Shown: piece after piece, positions 18,978 to 30,201 of the stretch
How the letters are laid out: each line of letters opens with the position of its first letter
How positions within the stretch are numbered: position 1 is the stretch's first letter
Source: Ilyonectria destructans
Lineage: Eukaryota > Ascomycota > Sordariomycetes > Hypocreales > Nectriaceae
Assembly: GCA_020740775.1 (NCBI GenBank)
Contig: JAHEWK010000021.1
Location: forward strand, 923,795 to 987,794
Length of the DNA stretch: 64,000 bases
Reading direction: 5' to 3'
Notes under the pieces: model-generated
Told to the model about the DNA's origin: nothing
The model's input: the letters and a program-made list of their open reading frames with translations, nothing else
Databases searched by the model: none
Position numbers and translations under genes: made by a program

Positions 18978-19153
18978 ACTTGGGCGTCCTAACGTATAGT
19001 AGAATTGTAGAGCGAGGTTGGGTCGGTTTTCAATAGATTGCTTTCATAGACCCATTAATAGACATTGCCATCACCGACAGCAACGCAGAGACCAGGCCAA
19101 GGTGCGTCATTTATTTCGAAAAATAGGCTACTATCTTAAACTCCCATGTTGCG

Positions 19154-19607
19154 TTACTTATTTCGCTTTGGATCGACGGGAGCAAAGTTTTCCCCCAATA
19201 GCATGTAGTGCAATCTGGACCATCTGTCGAACTCGTCGTGTGTCAGGCTCTCAAGGAACTCAGCCAGCCGAGCATCCCACTTTCCGGTCCCGTAGTCTTT
19301 CAAAACTTCGTCCCACGCTTGTAAATGATTGTCACTTCCAGGGAACTGCTCTCGAAAACCCGGCTGTTCCGGGCGCAATGGATCTTGTGTGTCTAGACTA
19401 TCATCTTGGCGACCGAGAGCCGAGTCTAAATTTTCAGCGTGTTGAAACTATGGGAGTTACCGGTACTCGATAAAACTCGCCGCTGTAAACCCTTAAGTCG
19501 AGATTGGAACTCACTCTTGCATCGAAGAGGCGCCCCAGGGTTTCGATATGTCCTTTTTTAGGCCCGACACATAAGTTTACTAGCGACGTCCTCTTATTGC
19601 CATACAT
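19154..19607 (-). CDS. Hypothetical protein, two exons (128 aa)
   Basis: Exon 1 is 19607-19515 (starting MYGNKRTSLVNLCVGPKKG). A 67-bp intron 19514-19448 (GTGAGT...GGTAACTCCCATAG) follows, then exon 2 19447-19154 ending LGENFAPVDPKRNK. The two exons join in phase 0. Exon 2 contains the well-formed stretch LAEFLESLTHDEFDRWSRLH. No known domain or signal peptide is visible. Because the upstream sequence contains an in-frame stop and then repeat-like DNA, this could be the 3' end of a longer gene whose 5' part was lost. Composition is less AT-rich than its surroundings. Confidence 0.4.
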
Positions 19608-20106
19608 GTGTAGTGTAACGGGTCAGGCCCACTTGGCTGGCGGCTCTGCCGCCAAGCCCGAATTCTTCTCCACACCGCCATCGAGTTGATTCTCGAATCT
19701 TCTATATTAAAGAAGATATAACGCGTCTTCACGCACCCAGTTTGTATTTAGATTCTTTCCTTTCTTCATCTTGAAAGTAAACAGCATAGGGACTAGTTAG
19801 TTGAATCAACTCACTAGAGGCCTTTCACATGTAGCCCTTCCTTGGATAAAAGCTTTATACAAGGTCGACAAATTCTATTAATTGACTAGCCCATTTTCGA
19901 TAGTGTAATGTGCTTTTTGTCTCTATTGACCTATTGACAAACAATGATGACACCCGTAGAAAACCCCTTTTTTCATCATGATAAATGGTGAATCACACAT
20001 TCTTTGCCCGTTGAACAATTTTCTATTCAAACGGGGTGCTCGACAATCGGAATCTTAGCGACCAATAACCCTTGAATCTAGCATCATTTGTTTCCATTGA
20101 TTTAAA

Positions 20107-20445
20107 TGTCACATCCATTAGCAGTTAAACTACGACTCGGTCTCGAAGACTCGGATCTCTTGTAGACCGGCCTCAAGGACTGTGAGGGAACGATCATGTG
20201 ACTTTCATACTTTATGAATAGTTTCACTTTATGAATATTGTGTAAATAGTTTAAGTCAGAGCTTTCCTTAGGAATCTCTTTCTCTCCTTGTAAACAATCA
20301 TTTTGCCCAAGTCGCACTCGAACTCGTTCGTGCTCTTGTACCGTCACAAGGACCTTATAATAGCCCCTATGATAACAAGGGCATCTTTGTAAATAGTAGC
20401 TGCTACAGGCCCTCTGTTAGATAGAAATCAAGAGCTTCTACATAC
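20107..20445 (+). repeat. Left arm of a large inverted repeat, LTR-like, carrying a nested solo LTR
   Basis: TGTCACATCCATTAGCAG begins a sequence repeated in inverse orientation at 24873-25039. Shared blocks are CGGTCTCGAAGAC, AGACCGGCCTCAA, TATAGCCCCTATGATA, CAAGGGCATCTTTG and GTAGCTGCTACA. The arm is interrupted by the solo LTR 20181-20348. The end (CTGTTAGATAGAAATCAAGAGCTTC) resembles a Gypsy LTR U5 region, so two oppositely oriented LTRs are as likely as transposon ends. No target duplication is seen. Confidence 0.6.
20181..20348 (+). repeat. Solo LTR (168 bp) with target duplication AGGAC
   Basis: It starts TGTGAGGGAACG and ends TTGTACCGTCACA; AGGAC flanks both sides (20176-20180 and 20349-20353). 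The same family is at 35806-35972. Removing it restores the arm sequence GGCCTCAAGGACCTTATAATAG, which matches the opposite arm near 24958-24980. Confidence 0.9.
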
Positions 20446-20552
20446 TAGACCTACCTTTTCCTTCGTTCAAGTCAATAGCTAGCTAAAGCTAAAGACCCCG
20501 AAGCATCCGGAGCGTCTCGGCTGTCTGGGGTCATCCGAGGTTATCGTCATTT

Positions 20553-20634
20553 TCCTTGTCTATAAGACCGATCCAAAGACCCTCATTAGATAGGAAGAAT
20601 ATCAAGAGCTTTTCACACACATGATTTTATCCAT
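20553..20634 (+). repeat. Inverted-repeat arm, partner of 18895-18977
   Basis: It reads TTTCCTTGTCTATAAGAC then AGACCCTCATTAGATAGGAA and AAGAGCTTTTCACACACATG, the inverse of the left arm. Confidence 0.6.
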
Positions 20635-20761
20635 CCACTTGATGCGACGACTGATTATAGGGGCTAAACGTGTGCTAGGGTACTTTATGGCATTAGGCAC
20701 TTACCCTAGATTAATTCGTTATTGCCCCGTAGTCTGTTAGTCTCATAATGGCTTAACAAAG

Positions 20762-20955
20762 TGTTGGATAGCGTATTAATACGGTACATTCAATTAAGGG
20801 TCTTAGTGTTCAAATAGAGTGCGGAGCTTGAATTTGATGATCGTATTAATCTAGGATGCCTTTGGCCCCTCTTTCTCTCGAGGGGGTTTTTATCAATCTC
20901 AATCCCTCTGACCAAGGTCAGAATATCGGTATATCAGAGGATCATTTAAATCCAG
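20762..20955 (+). repeat. Probable decayed LTR of the 51919-52101 family
   Basis: It starts TGTTGGAT like the copy at 51919. It shares TAGTGTTCAAA and CTGAC(C/T)AAGGTCAG(A/G)ATATC then TATCAGAGG. The 3' end is not clear and no target duplication is visible. The surrounding 20.6-21.5 kb holds no gene. Confidence 0.45.
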
Positions 20956-21574
20956 CCTCAATCTGAAACGAAGTTAACCGGTTTTAAACATCCAATTTGT
21001 ATGCATGACTCGTCGAAGAATACTGGAGTGTCTCCTATATGGACTAGGCAGTGAAAATGAGGTCTACTTCAGCCAATGACTCCTCCTACCTTTGCACAGA
21101 CATGTAAAGACTAAGATATAAAATGACCCGGCCCGGTTTCATGGACCATCGATCGGTTCTACCAAGATGGACAGGAGGCGTGTACAGGCCGATTTATATA
21201 TATTTTATCCAAACCTAAATCTAAATGGTATATGGAAATATAAGTTATATTCAATGTGGCTTGTGTACATCGTAAGAATAAATTGAGAACAATTTGTTGT
21301 GTAAATGATGGACTCTTGTGGTCGTGGCCTTAAGGTAGCTGTGTCTTCGCTCGCGCAACGATCCCAGTCTCAAACCTCCAGAGATGGCTCGGGAAATACT
21401 GGCCTCGAATCATGCCCTTGCTTGGAAGATTTATATAAAGCGAGAAGCCATACATTTTTCCAGCCGCATTCGCACTGCACTGTTGGCCTGGGCTTAAGGG
21501 GGATTCAACTCAGAAGAACACATTTACGCAACATCCGCGTTACTTCTCTCATCATCCTATGACGCCGGATAGCC

Positions 21575-22922
21575 ATGGCTAACAAGAATTTCGATCTGAC
21601 GGAGGATAATGGGATCGCTTTGGTGGGCACCGCGGTTGGTTTCCTCGTCATAAGTTGGATCTCTGTCGCCCTCCGCACCTACACGAGAGCCTGCTTGATG
21701 ACAGGCTGTCAAGCTGATGATTGGCTTATGCTTATCGGCCAAGTATGTTTCCCTGCGCTTGCTATGGACTTTCCTTCCTTGCCATGGCTAATTCTTTTTA
21801 GTTGATCTTTACAATATCGTGTATCTTCATTCTTATAGGAGTGCGCGATGGCCTTGGCCGACACAATGAAGCCATTAAAGATGATAACGACGAAGTGAAT
21901 GCGCTTATGGTGAAATAATCCTCAACAGATTTGTATCACAGATGATACGCGGCGTGCTAACACACTGGCAGTGGCAGGCTCTTGCAACCGTAACATACAT
22001 ACTCGATATGATGTTCATAAAGTTGAGCATCGGCGTCTTACTTCTACGGCTCTCGGTTCTAAAGGTGTACACATGGATACTATGGATTAGTCTGGTTGTG
22101 ATAACTATTTGGAGCTGTGTTATTTTCTTCTGGGATATTTTCCAGTGCAACCCCGTCGCGAAGCAGTGGGACTTTCGAATCATGAGCGGCCATTGTGTGG
22201 CTGCTCATCAAATCGTCGCAGCGGCATATTCCATCAGTGCCATGACTATTTTGTCTGACTGGCTCTATGTATGTGTATTGCCACGATCGAGTGGATAGAC
22301 TTGACATTTGGGACTAACAAATTATCCAGGCGCTTCTGCCCGTTCCCATGCTCTGGGCTGTGAAGATGTCCAAACAGGCCAGGGCAACTGTGATTATTAT
22401 TCTTGGCCTTGGTGTCTTGTGAATCCCGCACTAATTCCCTGCTTTAAGTAATTTGGACTAACTGGTGCTTAAAGTGCAAGTATCGCGACACTCATCCGAC
22501 TGCGCTTTCTTGCCGATTTGACAAATACGGATGATATTTTATGTATGAACTTTAGTGGCCACATTTTATTACAGGTGCTGACTATCGTCCCCTTAGTTGC
22601 TGGAACTGATGCCATGGTCTGGACCCTCGTTGAACCTGGCGTCGCCATCGTCGCATCTAGCCTGGCCACTATTCGGCCACTACTCCGCGCTATGAAGATA
22701 AAGGGTTTTGAATCCACCTATGGCACCGGCCACTCAAACGCCATGCGAACTGGCACGCGATCTAAGTCCCGTTCATTACCCCATTTTGGCCCTAACGGCG
22801 TGTCACCCATGAATGTTGAGCTCGACTTTGAGGCTGAGCTTCAACTTGCACCGAGTAACAACCGCGTCCCTCACTCATTCCACCGCAACGGCTTGCCAGC
22901 TACACCCCTCTCACCAGTCTAA
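21575..22922 (+). CDS. Pth11-like integral membrane protein (fungal rhodopsin-type 7TM), six exons
   Basis: Exons are 21575-21742, 21802-21909, 21972-22268, 22330-22418, 22475-22542 and 22597-22922. All five introns are GT-AG, 54-62 bp, most with readable branch sites, and the total of 1056 bases codes for 351 residues. The protein has the Pth11-like architecture: N-terminal helix ALVGTAVGFLVISWISVALR, the motif ADDWLMLIGQ, GVRDGLGRHNE before helix 3, KLSIGVLLLRL, then FFWDIFQCNPVAKQW and GHCVAAHQIV before TM5, LLPVPMLWAVKM, and TM7 WTLVEPGVAIVASSLATIRP. These receptors sit in the plasma membrane and have been tied to host-surface sensing in some fungi; a ligand cannot be inferred. The C-terminal tail ends at LPATPLSPV with TAA, but the same frame stays open for 68 more codons (to 23129), so TAA may be a premature stop (CAA to TAA). 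Confidence 0.85.
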
Positions 22923-24872
22923 CAGAGTACCGCTAAGAGCGAGGTCTTTCTGATCCAGAGCGACCAAGGCGGCTCGCCACCGAGACACTGGCAAGCGCGG
23001 GCCTACAGTTCCTCATCCCCCAACGACTGCATCGATCAGATACATGACCTCGAGGCTCAGATCTTATATACGAAAACCGTAACTTCAGCAACGGGAAACG
23101 GTAACAGGGATCTACGGAACAACAGATAGAAGCAGTCACCTGTTGCCATCTTCCGGCCTGTACCTGTGGGATCTAGGAGCGAATGCAGGTTTTGGGGAAG
23201 AACAACCGGGATATCACAGGACAAGTAACATCGAAGCTCGGAACTACCCTAGAGCGACTTTCGTAAAGTTCGTTTGGCGCTGTCCAAAATAATCCCCATT
23301 CCTGATGCCCATACGACACAAACTGCCAGACTCGTTCCAAATCGTACACAAAGAAAAGAGATGGCACGGAAAAGAAAGAGGAACCAGCCAGCGGAAAGCC
23401 CTCGCGCCGTACATCGTGTTACAAGACCCATCCCTCGTTATCTCTACCGACTTTAGGGTACTTGTTTGAAATGATGCATAAATCACATCTACAGGTGAAG
23501 GGATATTAAGGTATACTGGTACGCTAGAGTCGCCCTTTGGCAACTTAAAATATATACAAGCTCCTTCATTTCAACCCCCGTTATCAAGACTAACAAGGAA
23601 ATATGGGGGAGGTGAGGAGCATCGCAGTCGTAGATTGAATAATACTAGTTTACGCACAAACATCTTAAGCATATAAAACGGCATCTCCTCAAAGTTATCA
23701 CGGCGGTCGCCATAATTACTCTTGTTCCACAATTATATAAAATGTCGCACTGGAAACAAGCTTTCTAGGAGGTGGGCTTGGCTTCCACTCAAAGAAGACA
23801 ACTCCATGGAGTCAATTGAGTGGCAAACGATCTTGGACCTTTCGCCATCGAGAAGGCGGTATATGTCCTGAAGCCTCCTCAGATTTAAGTACTTACGTTC
23901 CCAATTACAGAGGAGTAGCGAAGCGCGGCAGGGGAGAGTGGTTATACTCGAAAGGAGTAATATCCATTCTGAGAACTAGGGTCAAGTCTCCACAAACCAA
24001 GTGGTAAAAATATAGTAGGATAAACGCAGAAACGAATCGCCTCGGCTAAAGTGGGGGAATATTAATTCGCAGTACATAGAATTACGGTTTAACTAAAAGT
24101 TGACTTTCCAACTTTTACGCTTAATATATCAGGCGGTCTCGAGTTTAAAAATGGGATAACACTTTCTCAATTGGATTAGAAGATAAGGGGAACAAAATCC
24201 AAGTCTCATACTATCCCTCGCGTGGTATACGCAGAGTTGAGGTTGAGGAGCTTTCCGAGGGAACGGTGGCAACTAAATCAGCCGGAAAGGTGGGATCAAT
24301 ATTGATACATACCTTACACCCGCGTGCGAGAGAGCGGAGGTCTAGTCAAGAGAGGCTTGGATTTCCACTAGGGCATTCAGATACAGGTACAGTAAAAGGT
24401 TGACATTTATACTGCACTGGTAACCTATGCAACAGTCGTTACTTGATCAACCAAGCCCGTTACGTGTCAGGAAAGAAAAAGGTGGGATTAATTGTTTGGC
24501 CTACCCCAATATTAGACTCTGAAGTTTGGACAGGGAGAATGGGGTGTGAGACGGATCACGGATAGTGGGATAGCGTAGCTAAATACAAAGATTTTCAACA
24601 TGGGGTGCATAGGTGTCACATTCAGGATTGAAGTCATTATGGCACTTCGCACGAGCGGAGTGCGTGTTCTCTTTTGCCGTAGTAGTCAAAATGCAGCAAT
24701 ATGATGAGAATCTATTTCAAAACCGTAGACCTTGTTCTCATTGTGAGGATGTTCGAAGGCAAATGATTAATTGATGAGCAACGAGAGAAGCTACCACAGT
24801 TCCAATTTGTATCCGCTTCTACTGGCGACGGCTAATACGTGTTACATCCTATGATTAGGGTGCATTGAGATG
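22923..24872. other. AT-rich stretch without recognised genes
   Basis: The first 207 bases continue the Pth11-like frame after its stop (KSEVFLIQSDQGG, then ILYTKTVTSATG). The rest, inside the large inverted repeat, has only short frames (for example 23249-23543 minus, 23816 plus) and no domain. Confidence 0.4.
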
Positions 24873-25039
24873 TGTGTGGAAGTCCTTGACTTCTAACGGC
24901 GGGCTTGTAGCAGCTACTATATGCAAAGATGCCCTTGTTACAGTATCATAGGGGCTATAATAAAGTCATTGAGGCCGGTCTGTTAGAGATTTGGGTCTTC
25001 GAGACCGAGCCGTAGTCTTAGCTGCTAATGGATGTGACA
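24873..25039 (-). repeat. Right arm of the large inverted repeat
   Basis: On the minus strand it begins TGTCACATCCATTAGCAGCT and follows the left arm (20107-20445) through TATAGCCCCTATGATA and GTAGCTGCTACA. It lacks the solo LTR present in the left arm. Confidence 0.6.
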
Positions 25040-25394
25040 ATACGACACCCGGCGGCCATGGATATGGGTGAGATCAAGTTATCCTTGCTTTCTTTACGGT
25101 CTTCTCCGGGCCTTCTGGTGCGTGGTAGGTGGCACTTTACTGCGTGCGGTCACGGTGGGTGCGTACTACTACGCTTCATTAACCTATGTGAAGATATTAA
25201 GGAATCTATGTTCAATGGTTTTACAATAGTCTGCTCCATCTTTAAATAGAAATGATGATATAAGTGGATAGTTCGTTGAAATGCACGGGCTGGAAGGAAG
25301 GTCATTCACGAATTGGAACCCCCCTTACATGCCTTTGGACATACAAAGGGACCACCTGCCGAAATGCGCGGACCCAAATGGGACAAAGTCATAC

Positions 25395-25404
25395 TATATA
25401 AAAG
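25395..25404 (+). promoter_or_regulatory. Possible TATA box of the F-box gene
   Basis: TATATAAAAG lies about 235 bases before the chosen ATG at 25638. It is the only strong TATA match in this upstream region, but no transcription start can be shown. Confidence 0.3.
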
Positions 25405-25637
25405 GATATGCATCATTCTTCCATTTGTCGTCGCATAGTAATCACACTCTCCCCCTCATTATTGAGGCGCCCTTCGCCAGATACTCAGAGCCACATCACC
25501 TAAGCATTTATCGCAACATAACTTAACGATTGATATCATTCTAAGCCACCTTCATACTGTCGCCAGTATCACCAGCCCCACAACCCCATTGTTAATTATC
25601 TCGACCGCCGTCGCAACCACCCGCCCTGGCCCAACAA

Positions 25638-27033
25638 ATGGATATGGATGTCTCAATCCAGGTGTGTCCACGTACTAATTATACCGAGGGCTAGTATTGA
25701 CGACTAGTTCGCTAACCATCGAGAAAAGAGGGGGAATTCGGATCCATTTGCGAAATTACCCCTTGAACTGAGGCAACAAATTTGTCAGTATTTCTGTGAC
25801 CATTGCACTGGTGCGGTTCCCATGCAATCAGACTCCAAGCCTGATTATAGATCACTCGCCGGTATATGTCGCACATCCCGATCCCTTAGAGCTGCCGCAC
25901 AGCCACTTCTATTTCATTTCTTCTGGTGCAAAGACGGTCAACCAGAACACCATTTGGGTCTATTTTCGAGGTCTCTAAGTGAGAGACCTAGCTTAGCAGA
26001 TTGCATTCGGCGTATTCACTACCGACCGGAACCTTGGGGCGGCAGTGGCTATATTGGCTCGTCTATGGGCACGGGTACCGAATTATACTCGAACCCCTTC
26101 GAAGTTGACACCTTCAGGCTCCATCGCTCTCTATTCGATAAAGTATTATCGCAGGCACGACTCTTACAAGACTTAACTGTCCATATCGAGCAAAACTGGC
26201 GTCTCCCTGCTATCGATCTTCATCATTTGAAGCGTCTGCATCTTATTCGGCTCGACCCCGATATTTGGCATTGGAAAGTCGAGGGACCAAATCGTCCCCA
26301 AGATCAAAGGGGTCTGAAAGCAGCGCCACAGCTCGAGCGATTGTGGTTAGAGAGGTGGAGCATATCGGACGTTGCTCACCGAAATATTTCGGATCTAGTG
26401 TCTAATATTCACCAGCTCACTATTAGTCCCGAAAGCCAGAATGACTTGAGCCAAGTTTCTGACGTTGACAGGGTAGCCTTTGCTGTAGATCTACCAAAGC
26501 TCTGTACGTTCGAATTCATCGAGGACATTCACTCGCTGCGGAGAGAAATAGAGCTTTTATCATTACTCCTTCCAATGAGAGAAAACCTAACTAGTATTTC
26601 TATCCAATCCTGGCGCGTCGAGATCGAGTTTGGTTTACTCTGCGAGTTTACAAATCTTAAACACCTTCGCCTTTACACTATGATACGAGACATACTTAGA
26701 GCTAAGGATGAGAGCATTTCCAAAATGACAACAGATCCCCTTGCATTTCCTCGATCACTAGAGGCGCTTCACCTTGGTTTATGGGGTGCAGATCAAGGTT
26801 GGATTATCATCTGGCTGAGCCAAAGGCTGTCCACGTACCACAACCTAGTATATGTAAAATGCACCGAGGTCAATTATATGGACTCAATTCAGACTGCAAA
26901 GAATGGCAGATTCAGAGATTATGGCGTGTATGAAAACTTTGCAGGAGCAGGGGTATTGTTTGTGGCCGTGGAAAAGAAGATCGAATATTCTCCAATACGG
27001 GACCCTGGAGCGTTCAGTGGATTTTGGGCATAG
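25638..27033 (+). CDS. F-box protein, two exons (442 aa)
   Basis: The first exon is tiny (25638-25661, MDMDVSIQ). A 67-bp intron with branch site GCTAACC ends at 25728 and exon 2 runs 25729-27033, giving 442 residues in frame. The N-terminal F-box follows the splice: DPFAKLPLELRQQICQYFC, then YRSLAGICRTSRSLRAAAQP. The remaining 370 residues have irregular leucine-rich segments (LKRLHLIRLDPDIW, LEALHLGLWG, LKHLRLYTM) typical of fungal F-box/LRR-like substrate receptors. Such proteins recruit targets to an SCF ubiquitin ligase through Skp1. The short exon 1 is an inference; the frame from 25729 is firm. The target is unknown. Confidence 0.78.
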
Positions 27034-27435
27034 ATATAGACTATATCGTTGCTTTTGCTCAGTACGAATTTCCTCAGTACGAAAGGTGCTGCGCGTCGAT
27101 GTAAAATTAACAGTCCAATGGGGACTATATATTAGATGAGACGAGGCTCAAATTAAGAACAGGACTTTCTGTAAAGTCCTTTCGAAAACAACAATATCCG
27201 TGAAGAAGATGGATGCTCATATCTATATCTAAAACTGATTAACTTCGCATTGGACGGGGTTTTCTTTAGGGGCCTTGAGAAGCTACCCAACCGCGATAGT
27301 GGTAATTCTTCAAATGGTCGCTCTACGTTCTTGACTTAATAGGATTAAAGTGAATGCACAACAGAGTTTGATAGAAAACTTGCACGAGAGCGTTGAAAAT
27401 TTGCCGTTCCAATATTTCATCTGTCTTCTATCTAC
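27034..27435. other. Intergenic between convergent genes, nothing recognised
   Basis: It contains only 3' flanks of the F-box gene and of the minus-strand gene ending at 27436. Confidence 0.45.
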
Positions 27436-27855
27436 CTAATATACATCCTTAATCAGCCTCGCTCTCCGGGCACCAGCCATAATTTCCTCTTCTGTCTTAA
27501 CCGGGATAATTGCATCGCAACTCTGGAGGCCAATAAACTTGCCCATCGTACGGCGCTTCTCCTCAAGCGACATGTTGGGACTCCAAATAATGCGACACGG
27601 GTATAGGTTGGTATACTTGTTGATCGTCTTCTGGTGGTAGAACTCAGCGAGAGACTCTAGTTGCTCGTCCGTTAGAAGCCAGAAATTGAGCACGGTCATT
27701 GGGAATGCCGGATGTACAGTGCCGTGATCTAACTCGACGAAGGTAGCTAGAGGTAGGGCCATCTGCTCCAGCTTACGTGCCAGACCGGGGTTCTTGGCTA
27801 GTCGCTGGTGGGCGAGGGACTGATGACTTCGCGAAGGGAACTCTTTTTTCATCAT
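27436..27855 (-). CDS. Conserved hypothetical protein (139 aa)
   Basis: Intronless frame starting MMKKEFPSRSHQSLAHQRLA. It contains the well-formed stretches MALPLATFVELDHGTVHPAF and NFWLLTDEQLESLAEFYHQK, and ends EEEIMAGARRARLIKDVY. The sequence is globular, without signal peptide or membrane helix. I recognise the HP-AFP-TVLN-WLLTDEQL pattern as one that recurs in hypothetical proteins of sordariomycetes, but no function is known to me. The second Met, three bases in, is an alternative start. Confidence 0.65.
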   Translation of the reverse strand: MMKKEFPSRSHQSLAHQRLAKNPGLARKLEQMALPLATFVELDHGTVHPAFPMTVLNFWLLTDEQLESLAEFYHQKTINKYTNLYPCRIIWSPNMSLEEKRRTMGKFIGLQSCDAIIPVKTEEEIMAGARRARLIKDVY

Positions 27856-28660
27856 TTTAGAAATACCTCACAATTAAGCAAACAAATAGTCCGGCCACCA
27901 GCGCTGCCAGCCCCCTTGTATGATAATCGGTGAGAACTAGGGATTATAAACAGCCAGTCCAGGAGGGTTGTGGCCGAGCCCGTTCTTTTAACCAGCGTCA
28001 TCGCGCAGCTGTTCTGCTGAAAACGGCCTATATATTGCTTGCTTAGGAGTTTTTCCGCCCAACTGAAAACGAAATAAAGGCGTCACCGGCGCAGTGTGGA
28101 CTTTTTGTGCACTAAAGACAATACTGTACCATAGACCATGTAATTACCATTTCTGAGCAGGTAGACGCAGTATACAGTTATCAGCTCTCATCACGTAACC
28201 AAGAACTGTGTTCCCTCCAAGTATTTCCGGACAAGAAAGTGTATACATATTGCCCGCCCTGGTTGTGCGGCTTCGCAAACAATTTCTTTGATGCATAGCT
28301 ATTGCCAAATGAGAGATTGGTTTCAGCATCATTATACGCAAGGTGGAAATTAAACGCACATAGACAGCCAACAGATAGCACTGAGCTAAACAAATTCAGA
28401 TCCTAATGGACCACAGAGCTCAAAACCGAGCGCAATGCAAGGATACTCCAGTTCGGGTACAGTAGTAAATGCAGCGTGGGGTTCCCCAGGCAGAACTAGG
28501 CCTTAATTTCCCGCCATCATTATACGGCTTCCATGGTCTATTATCTAATATGTACATAGCTAACCTTAATTGTCTCAACATGATTTATGCTATTTCACTT
28601 ACCTATTCCGTCCGAGAAGACCTCGGAGGAAGCGAGAATCACGTCTTCGGATTAACAGAC
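27856..28660. other. Intergenic between divergent genes, nothing recognised
   Basis: This is the shared upstream region of the minus-strand hypothetical gene and the GH16 gene. The GH16 frame is open back to 28469, but that extension lacks a signal peptide and reads as non-coding. Confidence 0.45.
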
Positions 28661-29596
28661 ATGTACATACCCGGACTCATCCTGGGCTTCGTCTCTCTCT
28701 TCAACAGAGCCGCTCACGCCACATACACACTCCAAACAACCTACGACGCTTCGAACTTCTTTACTTTATTCGATTTCTTTACCGAACAGGACCCAACTAA
28801 AGGTTTTGTAGAATATGTCGACGCTAGCACTGCCGACATGGACGGCCTAGCCGGCTACCAAAACGGCGCCATTTACATGGGCGTCGACACAAACACCATC
28901 AACCCAGCAAACGGGCGCAAATCCGTCCGCGTGACTTCTCAGCAATCGTTCACTCACGGCCTCTTCATAGCCGACATTGTTCACATGCCTGGCAGCATCT
29001 GTGGAGTTTGGCCCTCCATGTGGTTTTTCGGACCCGACTGGCCTACCTCGGGAGAGATTGATGTCCTCGAGGGGATAAACACTCGGACTCAAAATGCCAT
29101 TACGCTTCATACGCGCCCCGGCTGCTACATTACAAACGAGGGCACTGTCCAGAGCACCACGCTTGCCAAGTCGAATTGCAACGCGGGCTGCGGCCAGATC
29201 ACCAGCGACATCTGGAATTACGGTACTGGATTCAATGCCAACGGCGGCGGTGTCTATGCGACCCAGTGGACCTCGGACCACATCTCTGTTTGGTTCTTCC
29301 CGCGTAACCAGATTCCGTACGACATCACCAACGGGTGCCCCGATCCTTACACTTGGGGTCTCGCTTCCGCACGCTTCAACGGCGGCTCTGGCTGTGACAT
29401 TGACACACACTTCAAGGACAACAATCTCGTCTTTGACACCACCTTCTGCGGCGAATGGGCTGGCGATCCAGAAATCTGGATGAACACTATCGCGTGCTCT
29501 GCTCTCGCACCCTCCTGCAATGACTACGTCGCTGCGAACCCGGCTGCCTTCACCGAGGCGTACTGGCTTATCAACTCTGTCAAGGTCTACCAATAG
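28661..29596 (+). CDS. Secreted GH16 endo-beta-1,3(4)-glucanase-like glycosidase (311 aa)
   Basis: The start at 28661 gives a signal peptide (MYIPGLILGFVSLFNRAAHA, cleavage before TYTLQ); the longer frame upstream does not. The catalytic GH16 motif is GEIDVLEGIN, with nucleophile E132, D134 and acid/base E137. It is preceded by GVWPSMWFFGPDWPTS and followed by the aromatic/Cys-rich blocks THTRP-type HTRPGCYI, CNAGCGQ, DHISVWFFPRNQIPYDI and FCGEWAGD. Fungal proteins of this type (laminarinase-like, about 300 aa) cleave beta-1,3 or mixed beta-glucans outside the cell, in wall remodelling or substrate use. All key residues are present and the gene is intronless and intact. No anchor signal at the C-terminus, so it should be soluble. 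Confidence 0.9.
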   Translation: MYIPGLILGFVSLFNRAAHATYTLQTTYDASNFFTLFDFFTEQDPTKGFVEYVDASTADMDGLAGYQNGAIYMGVDTNTINPANGRKSVRVTSQQSFTHGLFIADIVHMPGSICGVWPSMWFFGPDWPTSGEIDVLEGINTRTQNAITLHTRPGCYITNEGTVQSTTLAKSNCNAGCGQITSDIWNYGTGFNANGGGVYATQWTSDHISVWFFPRNQIPYDITNGCPDPYTWGLASARFNGGSGCDIDTHFKDNNLVFDTTFCGEWAGDPEIWMNTIACSALAPSCNDYVAANPAAFTEAYWLINSVKVYQ

Positions 29597-30201
29597 TACA
29601 TAGCTAATGACGCTATCAAGCAAGGCATCGTCAATGACCCATCACTTGTTAGGCACTTTTTAGGCTTTGTTAGTATTAGGATAGGCTAGAAAGAGTTATC
29701 TACGGTAATCCACGTATTGGCCTGTGATTGGACAAAACAGGTGATACAGGAGTGGTGTTCCCGCTTGATGCATCTCGTATTCGCCCAATAATATCCGTAT
29801 TTGCGTGAGGTTTCTCTGCCTTTCCAAACGGATCTCTAATCCGAACAAGGTGATACTAATGTGACATGTGTAATCAATGCTCACTGACTCAGGGAACTGA
29901 GTTCAGGGGACCCGAAAAACTTATAAATTCAACCCTCCTCCCTAATCTCGTCACCTTTCTTTATTTTCTCGTACCTTCCCTTCACATCTTCTACGCATGA
30001 AAATAATGTCTTCGCCAACCCTCGGCAGCGTCTCCTTCTCCAACGGCCACATTTCGCAAGAGACGGACCATCCTGTCGATGATTGGGAAGGCGCTATATC
30101 CGGCCTGGATTCAGTCGCTTCTGTCAGACGGAACAGACAAGGATGTCGCATCGCCGACTTCGGCAGTCAAAGGCATCCGATTTTATATGCTTTTTACGGA
30201 C
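29597..30201. other. Intergenic; short ORF possibly cut by an LTR
   Basis: A CT-rich leader precedes ATG 29997, which begins a 75-codon frame (MKIMSSPTLGSVSFSNGH). The frame runs into the LTR-like sequence at 30202. It could be the 5' end of a gene broken by that insertion, but no downstream part could be matched with confidence. Confidence 0.25.

Noticed and set aside
20107..25039. A complete MULE-type transposon carrying the receptor gene
   Set aside because: The inverted arms exist, but no 8-11 bp target duplication or transposase was found and the arms look LTR-like, so this is kept only as a possibility.
28469..28660. 64-residue N-terminal extension of the GH16 protein
   Set aside because: It would bury the signal peptide; the start at 28661 gives a normal secreted enzyme.
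28847..29623. 258-residue minus-strand frame opposite GH16
   Set aside because: Antisense shadow of a well-conserved coding sequence.
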